DNA of 64,000 bases. Source: Microvirga terricola (lineage in GTDB: Bacteria > Pseudomonadota > Alphaproteobacteria > Rhizobiales > Beijerinckiaceae). Both the position numbers and the translations under genes were made by a program. The notes under the pieces were generated by a model, which did no database searches, was not told the origin of the DNA, and saw only the letters and a list, made by a program, of their open reading frames with translations. Below, piece by piece: positions 8,433 to 15,378 of the stretch. Each line of letters starts with the position of its first letter. Positions within the stretch are counted from its first letter, which is position 1. The DNA lies in contig NZ_JAATJS010000008.1 of assembly GCF_011777495.1 (NCBI RefSeq), positions 61,003 through 125,002 of the forward strand, given 5' to 3'.

Positions 8433-9527
8433 ATGAGCACGAACTCGTCCAAGTCCCCGCGGCCGTCGCTTGGCCGCAGCCGCCTGAGCGACATCGCCCG
8501 CGCCTGCGACGTGTCGATCAGCACCGTTTCCCGCGCCCTCGCCGGACACAAAGGCGTTCGGGAAGACGTCCGCGAAAGGATTATCGATGCCGCCAAAGCA
8601 GCACGATATCCGATGCCGACGTCCCTCTCGGGTGGTCGCATTGCGGTCTTTGCAAGTCCGGCGGCAATGACCGATTACAGCCGCTCGCAATTTACATGGC
8701 ATGTTCTGGAGGGACTGAAATCGGCCGCAGCAGCGCATGACACCGAGATCTCGCTGATTCCGCTACAAGACACAGATGATCAGTATTCCGCCCTTGATGA
8801 TGTGTTGGCGGACAAAGGCGTCAGGGGGGTTCTTCTTCTCACTGTCGACGATCCTCTGATCTTCGAGCGCGTGAGCGCCAGCGGCAAAGCGGCAGTCCTT
8901 ATCAATGGCGACGATCCCTCAATGCGGATCTCAAGCATCAGCCCGTGCAATCGCTCTGCCTCCCGGCTTGCCTGCGACTATCTCGTTCGGCTCGGCCATC
9001 GACGCATTGCCTTCGTCATGAAGCCCGGACGCGTGACGATTCAACGGCGCCTGGAAGGCTGGGCGGATGCGCTGCAGGAGCATGGCATAGTAGCTCCCTC
9101 GCAGGATCTTGTGATCAAGGTGGACGACTGGACACCGGAATGCGCTGAAAGAGCGATCGGGGAGCGGCTCGACGGCAAGACGCTGAACGCTACCGCCCTG
9201 CTTTGCGCCGCGGACAGTCTCGCTCTCGGCGCCCTTTCGGCTTTGTCTTCGCGCAATATCCTCTGTCCGCAGGATGTGTCGGTTCTGGGTATCGACGACC
9301 TGCCGATCTCGGACCTCCTCAAGCCGCGTCTTACCACGATACATATCCCTGCCCGCGAGTTGGGTGAGACCGCAGTAGAAATGCTCATCGAGCTGGCGAT
9401 GCAAGGGCAACGACTTATTCGGCGAACCGAATTGGCTTGCCGCCTCATCATGCGGGATTCGACGGCAGAAGCGCCGGACCGCGACATTCTCAGGAGAAAG
9501 GCGAAGCCAGCTCGCGCGGCGGTCTAA
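8433..9527 (+). CDS. LacI-family transcriptional regulator
   Basis: 364-aa DNA-binding regulator. The helix-turn-helix is at about residues 17-37 (RLSDIARACDVSISTVSRAL), followed by the hinge and a periplasmic-binding-protein-like effector domain (GVRGVLLLTVDDP, LGHRRIAFVMKPGR, VSVLGIDDLPISDLLKPRLTT). The start is the ATG after AAGAGGATC; the spacing is short but the protein then begins 16 residues before the helix-turn-helix as in relatives. Divergent from the GH105-kduI-transporter operon and probably its regulator, with an unsaturated uronate or related intermediate as effector (inference). Confidence 0.93.
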   Translation: MSTNSSKSPRPSLGRSRLSDIARACDVSISTVSRALAGHKGVREDVRERIIDAAKAARYPMPTSLSGGRIAVFASPAAMTDYSRSQFTWHVLEGLKSAAAAHDTEISLIPLQDTDDQYSALDDVLADKGVRGVLLLTVDDPLIFERVSASGKAAVLINGDDPSMRISSISPCNRSASRLACDYLVRLGHRRIAFVMKPGRVTIQRRLEGWADALQEHGIVAPSQDLVIKVDDWTPECAERAIGERLDGKTLNATALLCAADSLALGALSALSSRNILCPQDVSVLGIDDLPISDLLKPRLTTIHIPARELGETAVEMLIELAMQGQRLIRRTELACRLIMRDSTAEAPDRDILRRKAKPARAAV

Positions 9528-9589
9528 GCGAGACGTTCGACCGCGGGTCGGCGTACGGCCCTGCCGAGCTTTCATTACAACTTGGCAGT

Positions 9590-9615
9590 GGAACCGTCGG
9601 CTTAGAGCCCTCGTT
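9590..9615 (+). promoter_or_regulatory. EcfG (general stress) type promoter before ku
   Basis: GGAAC at 9590-9594, 17 bases, then CGTT at 9612-9615. This matches the alphaproteobacterial EcfG/RpoE2 consensus GGAAC-N16/17-CGTT exactly and lies 40 bases before the Ku start. It predicts induction by the general stress response. Confidence 0.75.
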
Positions 9616-9655
9616 AAAGTTCATGTCGAAAGCGGCGTGAACCGAGGATCAACTC

Positions 9656-10465
9656 ATGGCCCCCCGCTCCTTCTGGAAGGGTTACCTGAAGCTCTCTCTT
9701 GTGACCTGTCCGGTTGCTATGGTCCCGGCTATTACCGAAAGCGAGAAGGTCCGGTTTCACACTCTGAACCGTTCAACGGGACACCGGGTCGAGAGTATCT
9801 ACGTCGACTCCGGGACCAGCCAACCCGTTGACAAAGACGATCAGGTCAAAGGCTACCAAACCGGCGAAGGCGAGTACGTCATCCTGGAAGATACCGAGTT
9901 GGAATCGGTCGCGCTGGAGAGCACCCGAACCATCGATATCGAGATGTTCGTCCCGAAGGATGCGATCGGATCGGTTTGGTATGACCGGCCCCATTACCTC
10001 GTGCCTGACGATCCTGTTGGAGAGGAGGCCTTCTCCGTCATCCGTGATGCGATGGAGGCGACCGAGGTGGTCGGTATCTCACGACTCGTTCTGTATCGGC
10101 GGGAGCGGGCGGTCATGTTGGAACCACGTGAGCGTGGTATTGTTCTCTGGACTCTACGCTTCGGCGACGAGGTGCGTGACCCCGATCTTTACTTCGGGCC
10201 CATCAAAGCGCGGACAGTCGATACCAAAGTCATGTCACTGGTGTCGGCTCTGATCGACGAGCGGACAAGCGCTTGGACCGCCGACATGGCAAAAGACCCT
10301 GTTCAGGAACAGCTTCTCTCGCTTATTGCATCGAAGAAGAAAGGAAAGCGCCCATCAAAGCCCCGAAGGGCCGCCGAGCCACAGGCGAATAATGTCATCA
10401 ACATCATGGATGCTTTGCAGAGAAGTCTGGCTGCGGAGGGGAAACGACCCAAAGGCAGAAAATAA
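9656..10465 (+). CDS. ku: Ku protein for non-homologous end joining
   Basis: 269-aa bacterial Ku, the usual length. Ku homodimers thread onto broken DNA ends and recruit LigD. Family hallmarks: N-terminal FWKGYLKLSLVTCPVAMVPA, GHRVESIYVDSG, the YQTGEGEYVILEDTELESV segment, FVPKDAIGSVWYDRPHYLVP, and a C-terminal NNVINIMDALQRSL helix followed by a lysine/arginine-rich tail (KRPSKPRRAAEP, KRPKGRK) that would bind DNA. A GAGGA ribosome site is seven bases upstream. It stands alone, unlike the second Ku gene (about 18 kb away), which sits next to ligD; the two may form different homo- or heterodimers. Confidence 0.96.
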   Translation: MAPRSFWKGYLKLSLVTCPVAMVPAITESEKVRFHTLNRSTGHRVESIYVDSGTSQPVDKDDQVKGYQTGEGEYVILEDTELESVALESTRTIDIEMFVPKDAIGSVWYDRPHYLVPDDPVGEEAFSVIRDAMEATEVVGISRLVLYRRERAVMLEPRERGIVLWTLRFGDEVRDPDLYFGPIKARTVDTKVMSLVSALIDERTSAWTADMAKDPVQEQLLSLIASKKKGKRPSKPRRAAEPQANNVINIMDALQRSLAAEGKRPKGRK

Positions 10466-10492
10466 GAACCAGAACGCTGAGACAGTCACGCG

Positions 10493-10517
10493 AAGGCGGA
10501 TCCGCTTCTTTCGCCTT
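10493..10517. terminator. Possible terminator between ku and response-regulator genes
   Basis: Arms AAGGCG (10493-10498) and CGCCTT (10512-10517) can pair, and an alternative perfect palindrome GCGGATCCGC sits at 10496-10505. It lies between two convergent genes. There is no proper U run, so this is a weak call. Confidence 0.35.
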
Positions 10518-10550
10518 TAACGCGTGAAAACCCTCTCATGGGCAAGCCGT

Positions 10551-11213
10551 CTAAAAAGGGGAAGGCTCGCGGAGACGCGCGCTGGCGATCGCGGCCGCAG
10601 CACGATTGCTCACGCCAAAGTAGCGGAATATCGCCGCGAGGTGAATTTTCACCGTTCCGTTCCCGAGATTGAGAGCCGACGCGATCTCTTTGTTTGGCTT
10701 TCCTTGAACCAACAGTTCGAGAACATCCATTTGACGCGGGGTGAGCTGGCTTCGAGCCGAATACTGGCCAGACCGACCCATGATCGTTTCTGGAACCTGT
10801 GCCACATCGGCCAACGACGGTGGCACATAAATCCCCCCGTCAAGGATAAGGTTGAGCGCCGCGGTCAGTTCCGGGACATTCAAATTCTTCGGCAGATATC
10901 CATGCACGCCGGACTCAAGAGCCGAAATGATGCTGCGCTTGGAGTTTGAGGTCGATGCGACAGCCACTTTCGTCTCTGGGAAAGAGGCTCGGAGCGCCCG
11001 AAGCCCCATCGCGGCTTTCAATCCTGGGATGGAGAGATCCAGGATGGCAATGGAGACATCATCGCGCTCAAGAAGATGGTCCTTCGCATCGTCAAGGGAA
11101 CGGACTTCCACTACGTCGGAGAAGCCAAGTTCGCGGGTCAGCAGGGTGCTGATGGCCATCCGAAAATAGACGTCGATGTCGGCGATGAGCGCGGTACGTT
11201 CAGTGTTTGCCAC
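10551..11213 (-). CDS. LuxR/NarL-type response regulator
   Basis: 220 aa: receiver domain (residues 1-125) with the likely phosphorylated aspartate at D59 (AILDLSIPG) and the conserved lysine in GYLPKNL, then a LuxR-type helix-turn-helix (about 150-210: LTPRQMDVLELLVQGKPNKE, GTVKIHLAAIFRYFGV). The start is a GTG six bases after GGGGAGG. No sensor kinase gene is adjacent in this window, so its signal is unknown. A possible small gene overlaps its start by 14 bases. It faces ku convergently. Confidence 0.92.
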   Translation of the reverse strand: MANTERTALIADIDVYFRMAISTLLTRELGFSDVVEVRSLDDAKDHLLERDDVSIAILDLSIPGLKAAMGLRALRASFPETKVAVASTSNSKRSIISALESGVHGYLPKNLNVPELTAALNLILDGGIYVPPSLADVAQVPETIMGRSGQYSARSQLTPRQMDVLELLVQGKPNKEIASALNLGNGTVKIHLAAIFRYFGVSNRAAAAIASARLREPSPF

Positions 11214-11427
11214 TGGGAACCTCCCCGACCAGAGGTCGATTTTGCTCAGTTACGGCGGAGCCTGCAAATCGTTGCACAACTTGCAGCATTTCGACGCCAC
11301 TACCCTTCGTCAGCTTGCTCGCGGGCCCGCGAAACACCGTTATTGGCTCGCAGTTGCCGCACTGTACCCTCGACAACGTTAAAGATTTCTTCAGAGCAAG
11401 CTGAACGACTAGGTATTGGGTCGCCAT
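11200..11427 (-). CDS. Possible small protein upstream of response regulator
   Basis: 75-aa reading frame with no recognised family. In its favour: ATG preceded by AGGAAACGAATC as a ribosome site, an AT-rich promoter-like stretch upstream, and a 14-base overlap with the response-regulator start that would couple translation. It has a CGNCEP pair of cysteines near the middle. Against it: no recognisable domain and mixed codon use. It may equally be leader RNA for the regulator. Confidence 0.33.
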   Translation of the reverse strand: MATQYLVVQLALKKSLTLSRVQCGNCEPITVFRGPASKLTKGSGVEMLQVVQRFAGSAVTEQNRPLVGEVPSGKH

Positions 11428-11487
11428 GATTCGTTTCCTATGATGGGAACTGGCTTCGTGCGAAACGATGTCAATATTATATTATAT

Positions 11488-11533
11488 CGTATCGCTTTTG
11501 AAGTGGTGTATCGTAGCGATCATCTGCGATACG
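11488..11533. repeat. Clustered GTATCG inverted repeats in an AT-rich island
   Basis: CGTATCGC at 11488-11495 is repeated in inverted form (GCGATACG) at 11526-11533, with a third copy of the half site embedded in the palindrome ATCGTAGCGAT at 11510-11520. Just left lies an AT-rich run (11473-11487). The 11214-11715 stretch otherwise holds only the doubtful small frame. The layout resembles a regulator-binding region serving the minus-strand response regulator, the plus-strand PilZ gene, or both. Confidence 0.45.
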
Positions 11534-11715
11534 TGAGGCGCAAGATCAGGTTGCCGGCGCCGCGCCAATTCCCTTCAAAACTTCCGAGGTCTCCAGGCGA
11601 AAATTTTGCGCCCTACCCCGCGTTCCGTGGTCAATAATCTATTGAAAATCCGCGAATAGACACCTAACGTCCAAGTAGCCGTTCGAGTTTTACGATTTGA
11701 CGTCCTGGGTGAACC

Positions 11716-11973
11716 ATGGAAGCACAGGCGGAGAAGCGACGTTCGAAGCGCGGGCGCACTTTGCTCGACGGCCGCGTCATCTTCAACAATCGTTGCTCGG
11801 TTATCGACTGTACCGTCAGGGATATCTCCGAGTCTGGAGCGCGAATCACATTCGCTCATCTTACTCAGCTCCCGTCGGAATTCGAACTTGACATTCCAAG
11901 GCGGGGCTCTGTCGTTCGCGCCCGAGTGATGTGGTCCAATGGCAAAGACGCTGGAATCGTCTTTATCGATTAA
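11716..11973 (+). CDS. PilZ-domain protein
   Basis: 85-aa single PilZ domain, a cyclic di-GMP receptor. The RRSKRGR stretch at residues 8-14 supplies the arginine motif (RxxxR) and DISESGARITF (37-47) supplies the D/NxSxxG motif, so ligand binding looks intact. The end RVMWSNGKDAGIVF is typical of the fold. Single-domain PilZ proteins pass the cyclic di-GMP signal to partners by direct contact. Its position between a response regulator and the Tad pilus genes suggests a part in the choice between motility and surface attachment (inference). Confidence 0.9.
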   Translation: MEAQAEKRRSKRGRTLLDGRVIFNNRCSVIDCTVRDISESGARITFAHLTQLPSEFELDIPRRGSVVRARVMWSNGKDAGIVFID

Positions 11974-12083
11974 CCGGAGTGCCCTGGATCACCGACCTGA
12001 AAAGCCGCACGGTCTCACGCGTCAGGCGATGAGTCTCTGAGGCAGCCGTTCCCGCGCCTTCCACTCCGCTCAACATTGCGCCC

Positions 12084-12566
12084 TCAAGGGATCGTTTGCG
12101 CTCGCGTCAGGATCGCGATGTTGTTGTTAATGATCGCATCCTCAGGACTCGCGGCAAGGGCCTGTCGAAACAAGGCGTTTGCCCGATTCGCATCACCCCG
12201 CAGCAAGTAGGAGTACCCGTGGTTGTTTAATAGCTGCGGGGTCTTTCCATTGATTTTGGCGGCTTGGTCGTACGCCCGATCTGCGAGATCAAATCGACCG
12301 AGTTGATCGTAACTCGCAGCAAGTCCTATCCAAGAGACACCATCGGCGGGCGCCTGCTCGACTGCCGATAGAAAATATCGCTCGGCAAGGGCGTAATTGC
12401 CACGTGCGAAATGCTCCCGCCCCAGTCGCTGCGGCTGGTCGGTGCTGACGTATTGTTCTTCCGTCGCCGCGACGACACCGAACCCGCCTGACCAACCCGT
12501 CGACTGACAGCCTGCGAGCATCAACGTTCCAGCCAGGAAGGCAAGCTTGACAGAGCGTTTCATCAT
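12084..12566 (-). CDS. tadD: TPR lipoprotein of the Tad pilus (TadD-like)
   Basis: 160 aa. Signal sequence with lipobox LAGC (residues about 16-19), so lipid-anchored. The rest is three tetratricopeptide repeats: REHFARGNYALAERYFLSAV, AASYDQLGRFDLADRAYDQA and GYSYLLRGDANRANALFRQA. TadD-type proteins support assembly or stability of the Tad secretin. It follows cpaC and a small lipoprotein gene on the same strand, about 87 bases after the latter, and is probably cotranscribed. TadD is the best match by context, though TPR lipoproteins are common. Confidence 0.85.
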   Translation of the reverse strand: MMKRSVKLAFLAGTLMLAGCQSTGWSGGFGVVAATEEQYVSTDQPQRLGREHFARGNYALAERYFLSAVEQAPADGVSWIGLAASYDQLGRFDLADRAYDQAAKINGKTPQLLNNHGYSYLLRGDANRANALFRQALAASPEDAIINNNIAILTRAQTIP

Positions 12567-12653
12567 TCGCCTACCTCGAGAACTTAGTGACAGTCACGCG
12601 CGTTATGGTCACCAGATGAGCTCACCGAACCCCACAAGTTTCCGGAACGGCGA

Positions 12654-12968
12654 TTAACAGACACCTTGCCCCCCTTGAGCTTGGGAAGCCGCGCCCTCCC
12701 CACCGTCGTCATTGCCCCTGGCGCTGCCTTTCCCGCAGCGATAATTCTCAACGGCGCGCTGCATCCGTTGACCGTCGAACGCGATAGCCGTGTTGCGGGA
12801 GCTTGCAGGCCATGGATCAATGACATGCGTCACGATGTTGGTCTGCACCGCATTGCCGGCGCTGAACGCGATCGTGTTCTTGCGGTCGACATATTCGGCG
12901 CATCCGATCACCTGGCTGGCGATCACGGAAACGAGCGCCGCTCGAACCATGGAACCGAGGCTTACCAT
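12654..12968 (-). CDS. Small lipoprotein of the Tad locus
   Basis: 104 aa with a short signal sequence ending in the lipobox VIGC (about residues 20-23). The mature start CAEYVDRKNTIAFSAGNAVQ, then HVIDPWP and AIAFDGQRMQRAVENYR, are features I associate with small proteins seen in Tad loci of Hyphomicrobiales. The start has GGGAGGG five bases upstream and lies 14 bases after the cpaC stop, so it belongs to the cpaC operon. It takes the place where CpaD, a larger lipoprotein, usually stands, and may assist the CpaC secretin (inference). The tail after residue 80 is glycine-rich and low complexity. Confidence 0.8.
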   Translation of the reverse strand: MVSLGSMVRAALVSVIASQVIGCAEYVDRKNTIAFSAGNAVQTNIVTHVIDPWPASSRNTAIAFDGQRMQRAVENYRCGKGSARGNDDGGEGAASQAQGGQGVC

Positions 12969-12982
12969 CGCTACCCTCCCCG

Positions 12983-14563
12983 TCAGTTTTTGACGCTCAC
13001 CGGCACCGCCGCGCGCGCCGGAGGCTTCTTGACATTCACACGCTGCACGGCGGGCGCCGGGGCGTCCGGTTCCAGGATATGGCCGTAGGGTCCTGCGATG
13101 ACCGTTCCATTCGCCGAGATCCATTGTTGAGCCGGCGATGCGGTGGAAGGATCGCGCGGCTTTGCGACCTCGGTCTGGCCAACCAGGAACAGGTCGAGGT
13201 CGTTCGCGGGCAGGGTCGAGTCGAGCGGGGTGGCGATCCTGTCGCCAGGTCGCGCGGGCTTGACGAGATGCGGCGTCACGATGACCACAAGCTCCGTCTC
13301 GCGGGATATGAACTCCGTGCTGCGGAACAACGCCCCGAGAACCGGAAGGGAGCCCAGCCACGGGAACTGTTCGATATTGCGCTCAGTGACGTTCTGCAGC
13401 AGGCCGGCCAGCGCGAAGCTCTGCCCGTCGCGAAGCTCGACCGTCGTTTTCGCGCGGCGCACGGTGAGGCCCGGAATTTCAATTCCACCCGTTTTGACCG
13501 ACACGGTCGGATCGATGTCGCTGACCTCCGGCTCGAGCTTCAAGTTGATCAGGCCATTGGATAGGACCGTCGGTGTGAAGTTCAGCTTCACGCCGAATTC
13601 CTTATAGGTGACAGTGATGGTCGGTACGCCTCCCGACGTCGTGGTGGCTATCGGGATCGGGATCTCGCCGCCGGCACGGAACTCGGCGCTGTCACCCGAC
13701 ATGGCAACAAGATTGGGCTCGGCGAGGCGGCGGACCAGTCCCTTTGACTCCAGCGCGTCAATGGTCAGATCGAGCATGCGCGAATTGTTGGCGAAGCGTG
13801 CCAAGATTGTCGCGAATGGCGCTGCCGAACCAAGAAGGCTGTCCAGTATGAGGCCAGCGCCTTGTCCGGAGCCGGAGCCGCCTGACCCCGAGCTGTCTTG
13901 CACAGGGCCGCCATGCCCAACCGATGCCGCGCGCGTCTTGCCGCGATAATCATACCGGATTCCGAACTCGCGGCCGGCGCCGCGATTAACCTCGACGAAG
14001 CGAACCTTCAGCATCACCTGCTGCGGCGAGGCCACGCGGGTCGCGTTGATGACGCCACCCGGGGAATTCGCTCTGGCGATCTCCACCGCCCGATCGACCG
14101 TCGGCGCATCTGCAGCCGTTCCTTCAAGGATCAATTGATCGCCGCTGCTCCGGACCCGAATTCCGCTTGAACCGGCGCCAGCCGCTAGTTTCTCCGCGAC
14201 ACTTCCCGTGTCTGGGCCTATTTCGACATCGATGACGCCAATGATGCGCTTTGAGTCATCGAGTACGGAAATATTCGTCGTGCCAGTCTTCTTGCCAAGA
14301 ATGTAGAGGCTTTGGTCGCTTAGGGGAATAACATCCGCGATTTCTGCAGAGCCAACTAGAACGTCCGTAAAGGCGTATTCGAGACGAAGCGCCTGGGATT
14401 TATTCACAGGCACCCGGATATGCATGAGCTTCGCCCGAGGAGCGGAACTGCCCTGGGCGAACGCGGGGGCGATAAGGTTGGTGCCGGACGTCGTTAAGGA
14501 CGCATTTCCGAGAACAAGCACGGCGATAGCCGCTGCCAGCACCAACGTTCTCGAACTAGCCAT
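12983..14563 (-). CDS. cpaC: Tad/Flp pilus secretin CpaC
   Basis: 526-aa outer-membrane secretin through which the Flp pilus exits. Signal peptide about 1-36 (ending APAFAQG); an N-terminal domain typical of RcpA/CpaC (about 45-125: LRLEYAFTDVLVGSAEIADV, SLYILGKKTGTTNISVLDD); a BON-like repeat (about 130-180); and the secretin core (about 190-450: RVASPQQVMLKVRFVEVNRG, VTYKEFGVKLNFTPTVLSNG, QSFALAGLL, ELVVIVTPHLVKP). A glycine/serine-rich loop lies near residues 225-240. First gene of its own operon, away from cpaA/B/E/F, with tandem CtrA-type motifs upstream. Confidence 0.95.
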   Translation of the reverse strand: MASSRTLVLAAAIAVLVLGNASLTTSGTNLIAPAFAQGSSAPRAKLMHIRVPVNKSQALRLEYAFTDVLVGSAEIADVIPLSDQSLYILGKKTGTTNISVLDDSKRIIGVIDVEIGPDTGSVAEKLAAGAGSSGIRVRSSGDQLILEGTAADAPTVDRAVEIARANSPGGVINATRVASPQQVMLKVRFVEVNRGAGREFGIRYDYRGKTRAASVGHGGPVQDSSGSGGSGSGQGAGLILDSLLGSAAPFATILARFANNSRMLDLTIDALESKGLVRRLAEPNLVAMSGDSAEFRAGGEIPIPIATTTSGGVPTITVTYKEFGVKLNFTPTVLSNGLINLKLEPEVSDIDPTVSVKTGGIEIPGLTVRRAKTTVELRDGQSFALAGLLQNVTERNIEQFPWLGSLPVLGALFRSTEFISRETELVVIVTPHLVKPARPGDRIATPLDSTLPANDLDLFLVGQTEVAKPRDPSTASPAQQWISANGTVIAGPYGHILEPDAPAPAVQRVNVKKPPARAAVPVSVKN

Positions 14564-14609
14564 GTCGCCTCCAAGGGACGCTGTCCAGTTTCGGTCAGCA
14601 GTTCCTGTT

Positions 14610-14627
14610 ATGGTTAAATATGGTTAA
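14610..14627 (-). promoter_or_regulatory. Tandem CtrA-type TTAACCAT motifs upstream of cpaC
   Basis: On the minus strand TTAACCAT occurs twice, at 14627-14620 and 14617-14610, exactly 10 bp apart and so on the same face of the helix. This eight-base motif and TTAA-N7-TTAA are documented CtrA sites in Caulobacter. They lie about 47-64 bases upstream of the cpaC start, a place where CtrA could activate transcription and tie pilus assembly to the cell cycle (inference). Confidence 0.6.
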
Positions 14628-14800
14628 CAAAGGCTTACGAGCGGCCTGGCGGGGCGCAGGCAATTATTTAGAATCGAGACCAAGTTTTGCCGCGCTGATA
14701 CCCCTCGATCAGCACTCGTTGGGAAGTGCGGGTCGCCACCTCATTAATGACGCTTTCGCCAATCATTAGTGAGGTTCCTAACCTGCAAGAGGCGGACGCC

Positions 14801-15181
14801 ATGCGTGCGGCGATCATCGGCTTTCTTGTCCTGACCGGGCCGGCCCTTGCTCAAGAGGCGACTGACGGTATTAATCCGGGGACAGAAGTCAGAGGCGGCT
14901 TTCAGGTCGATAGTTATAACGGCGTTCGCGTATGGCGTCCGTTCCCGCCGCCGGCGACGCCAGTCATCGTTCGGCCCTCACCGCCAGCCAACTTCGTCAT
15001 CAACCAAGCCGCGCCTGCGCAATCGGATATCTCACCTTACTACGACACGTTTCCCTTTCCCGCCCAGCAGCTCCGTCCAAGGTTACGGTTCCACCGTCCT
15101 CTGCTCCCCCCCGTGCACGCTCCGCGTGTTGCCCGTCCATTGCCGGCCGCGCCGATCGGCACTCCCCACTTCCGGCGCTAG
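14801..15181 (+). CDS. Secreted proline-rich hypothetical protein
   Basis: 126 aa, no family recognised. Signal peptide at residues 1-17 (AAIIGFLVLTGPALAQ); the mature part is rich in proline and arginine (RPFPPPATPVIVRPSPPANF, RPLPAAPIGTP) with no cysteine, suggesting an unstructured exported protein. The start was chosen for the signal peptide and an AGAGG ribosome site eight bases upstream; a frame 25 codons longer spoils the signal peptide. Divergent from cpaC and ahead of the tadG-like gene, so possibly an accessory factor of the pilus (inference from position only). Confidence 0.65.
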   Translation: MRAAIIGFLVLTGPALAQEATDGINPGTEVRGGFQVDSYNGVRVWRPFPPPATPVIVRPSPPANFVINQAAPAQSDISPYYDTFPFPAQQLRPRLRFHRPLLPPVHAPRVARPLPAAPIGTPHFRR

Positions 15182-15190
15182 ATGCCAGCT

Positions 15191-15220
15191 AGGCCATTCG
15201 GCCGAATTGCCTTATGGCCT
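15191..15220. repeat. Inverted repeats AGGCCAT...ATGGCCT with inner palindrome
   Basis: AGGCCAT (15191-15197) and ATGGCCT (15214-15220) flank 16 bases, and a perfect 12-bp palindrome ATTCGGCCGAAT lies at 15196-15207. The position, ten bases past the preceding stop, would fit a weak terminator, but there is no U run. The same ATGGCCT/AGGCCAT halves form a perfect 14-bp palindrome upstream of flp, so a shared regulator site is an alternative. Confidence 0.4.
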
Positions 15221-15378
15221 CGCTTCACTAAAATCGAGGTTCGATATTTCTGCGCTGCTTTAGCTCGACTGGGGACCTCTATGTCGACACCAGGGGCGTT
15301 ACCAGGCGGGTAAAGGGCGCGTTGGCGCAGCAGAAAACAGAGCTGCAACAACGATTACGGGTTATAGGGGGCAGCAAC

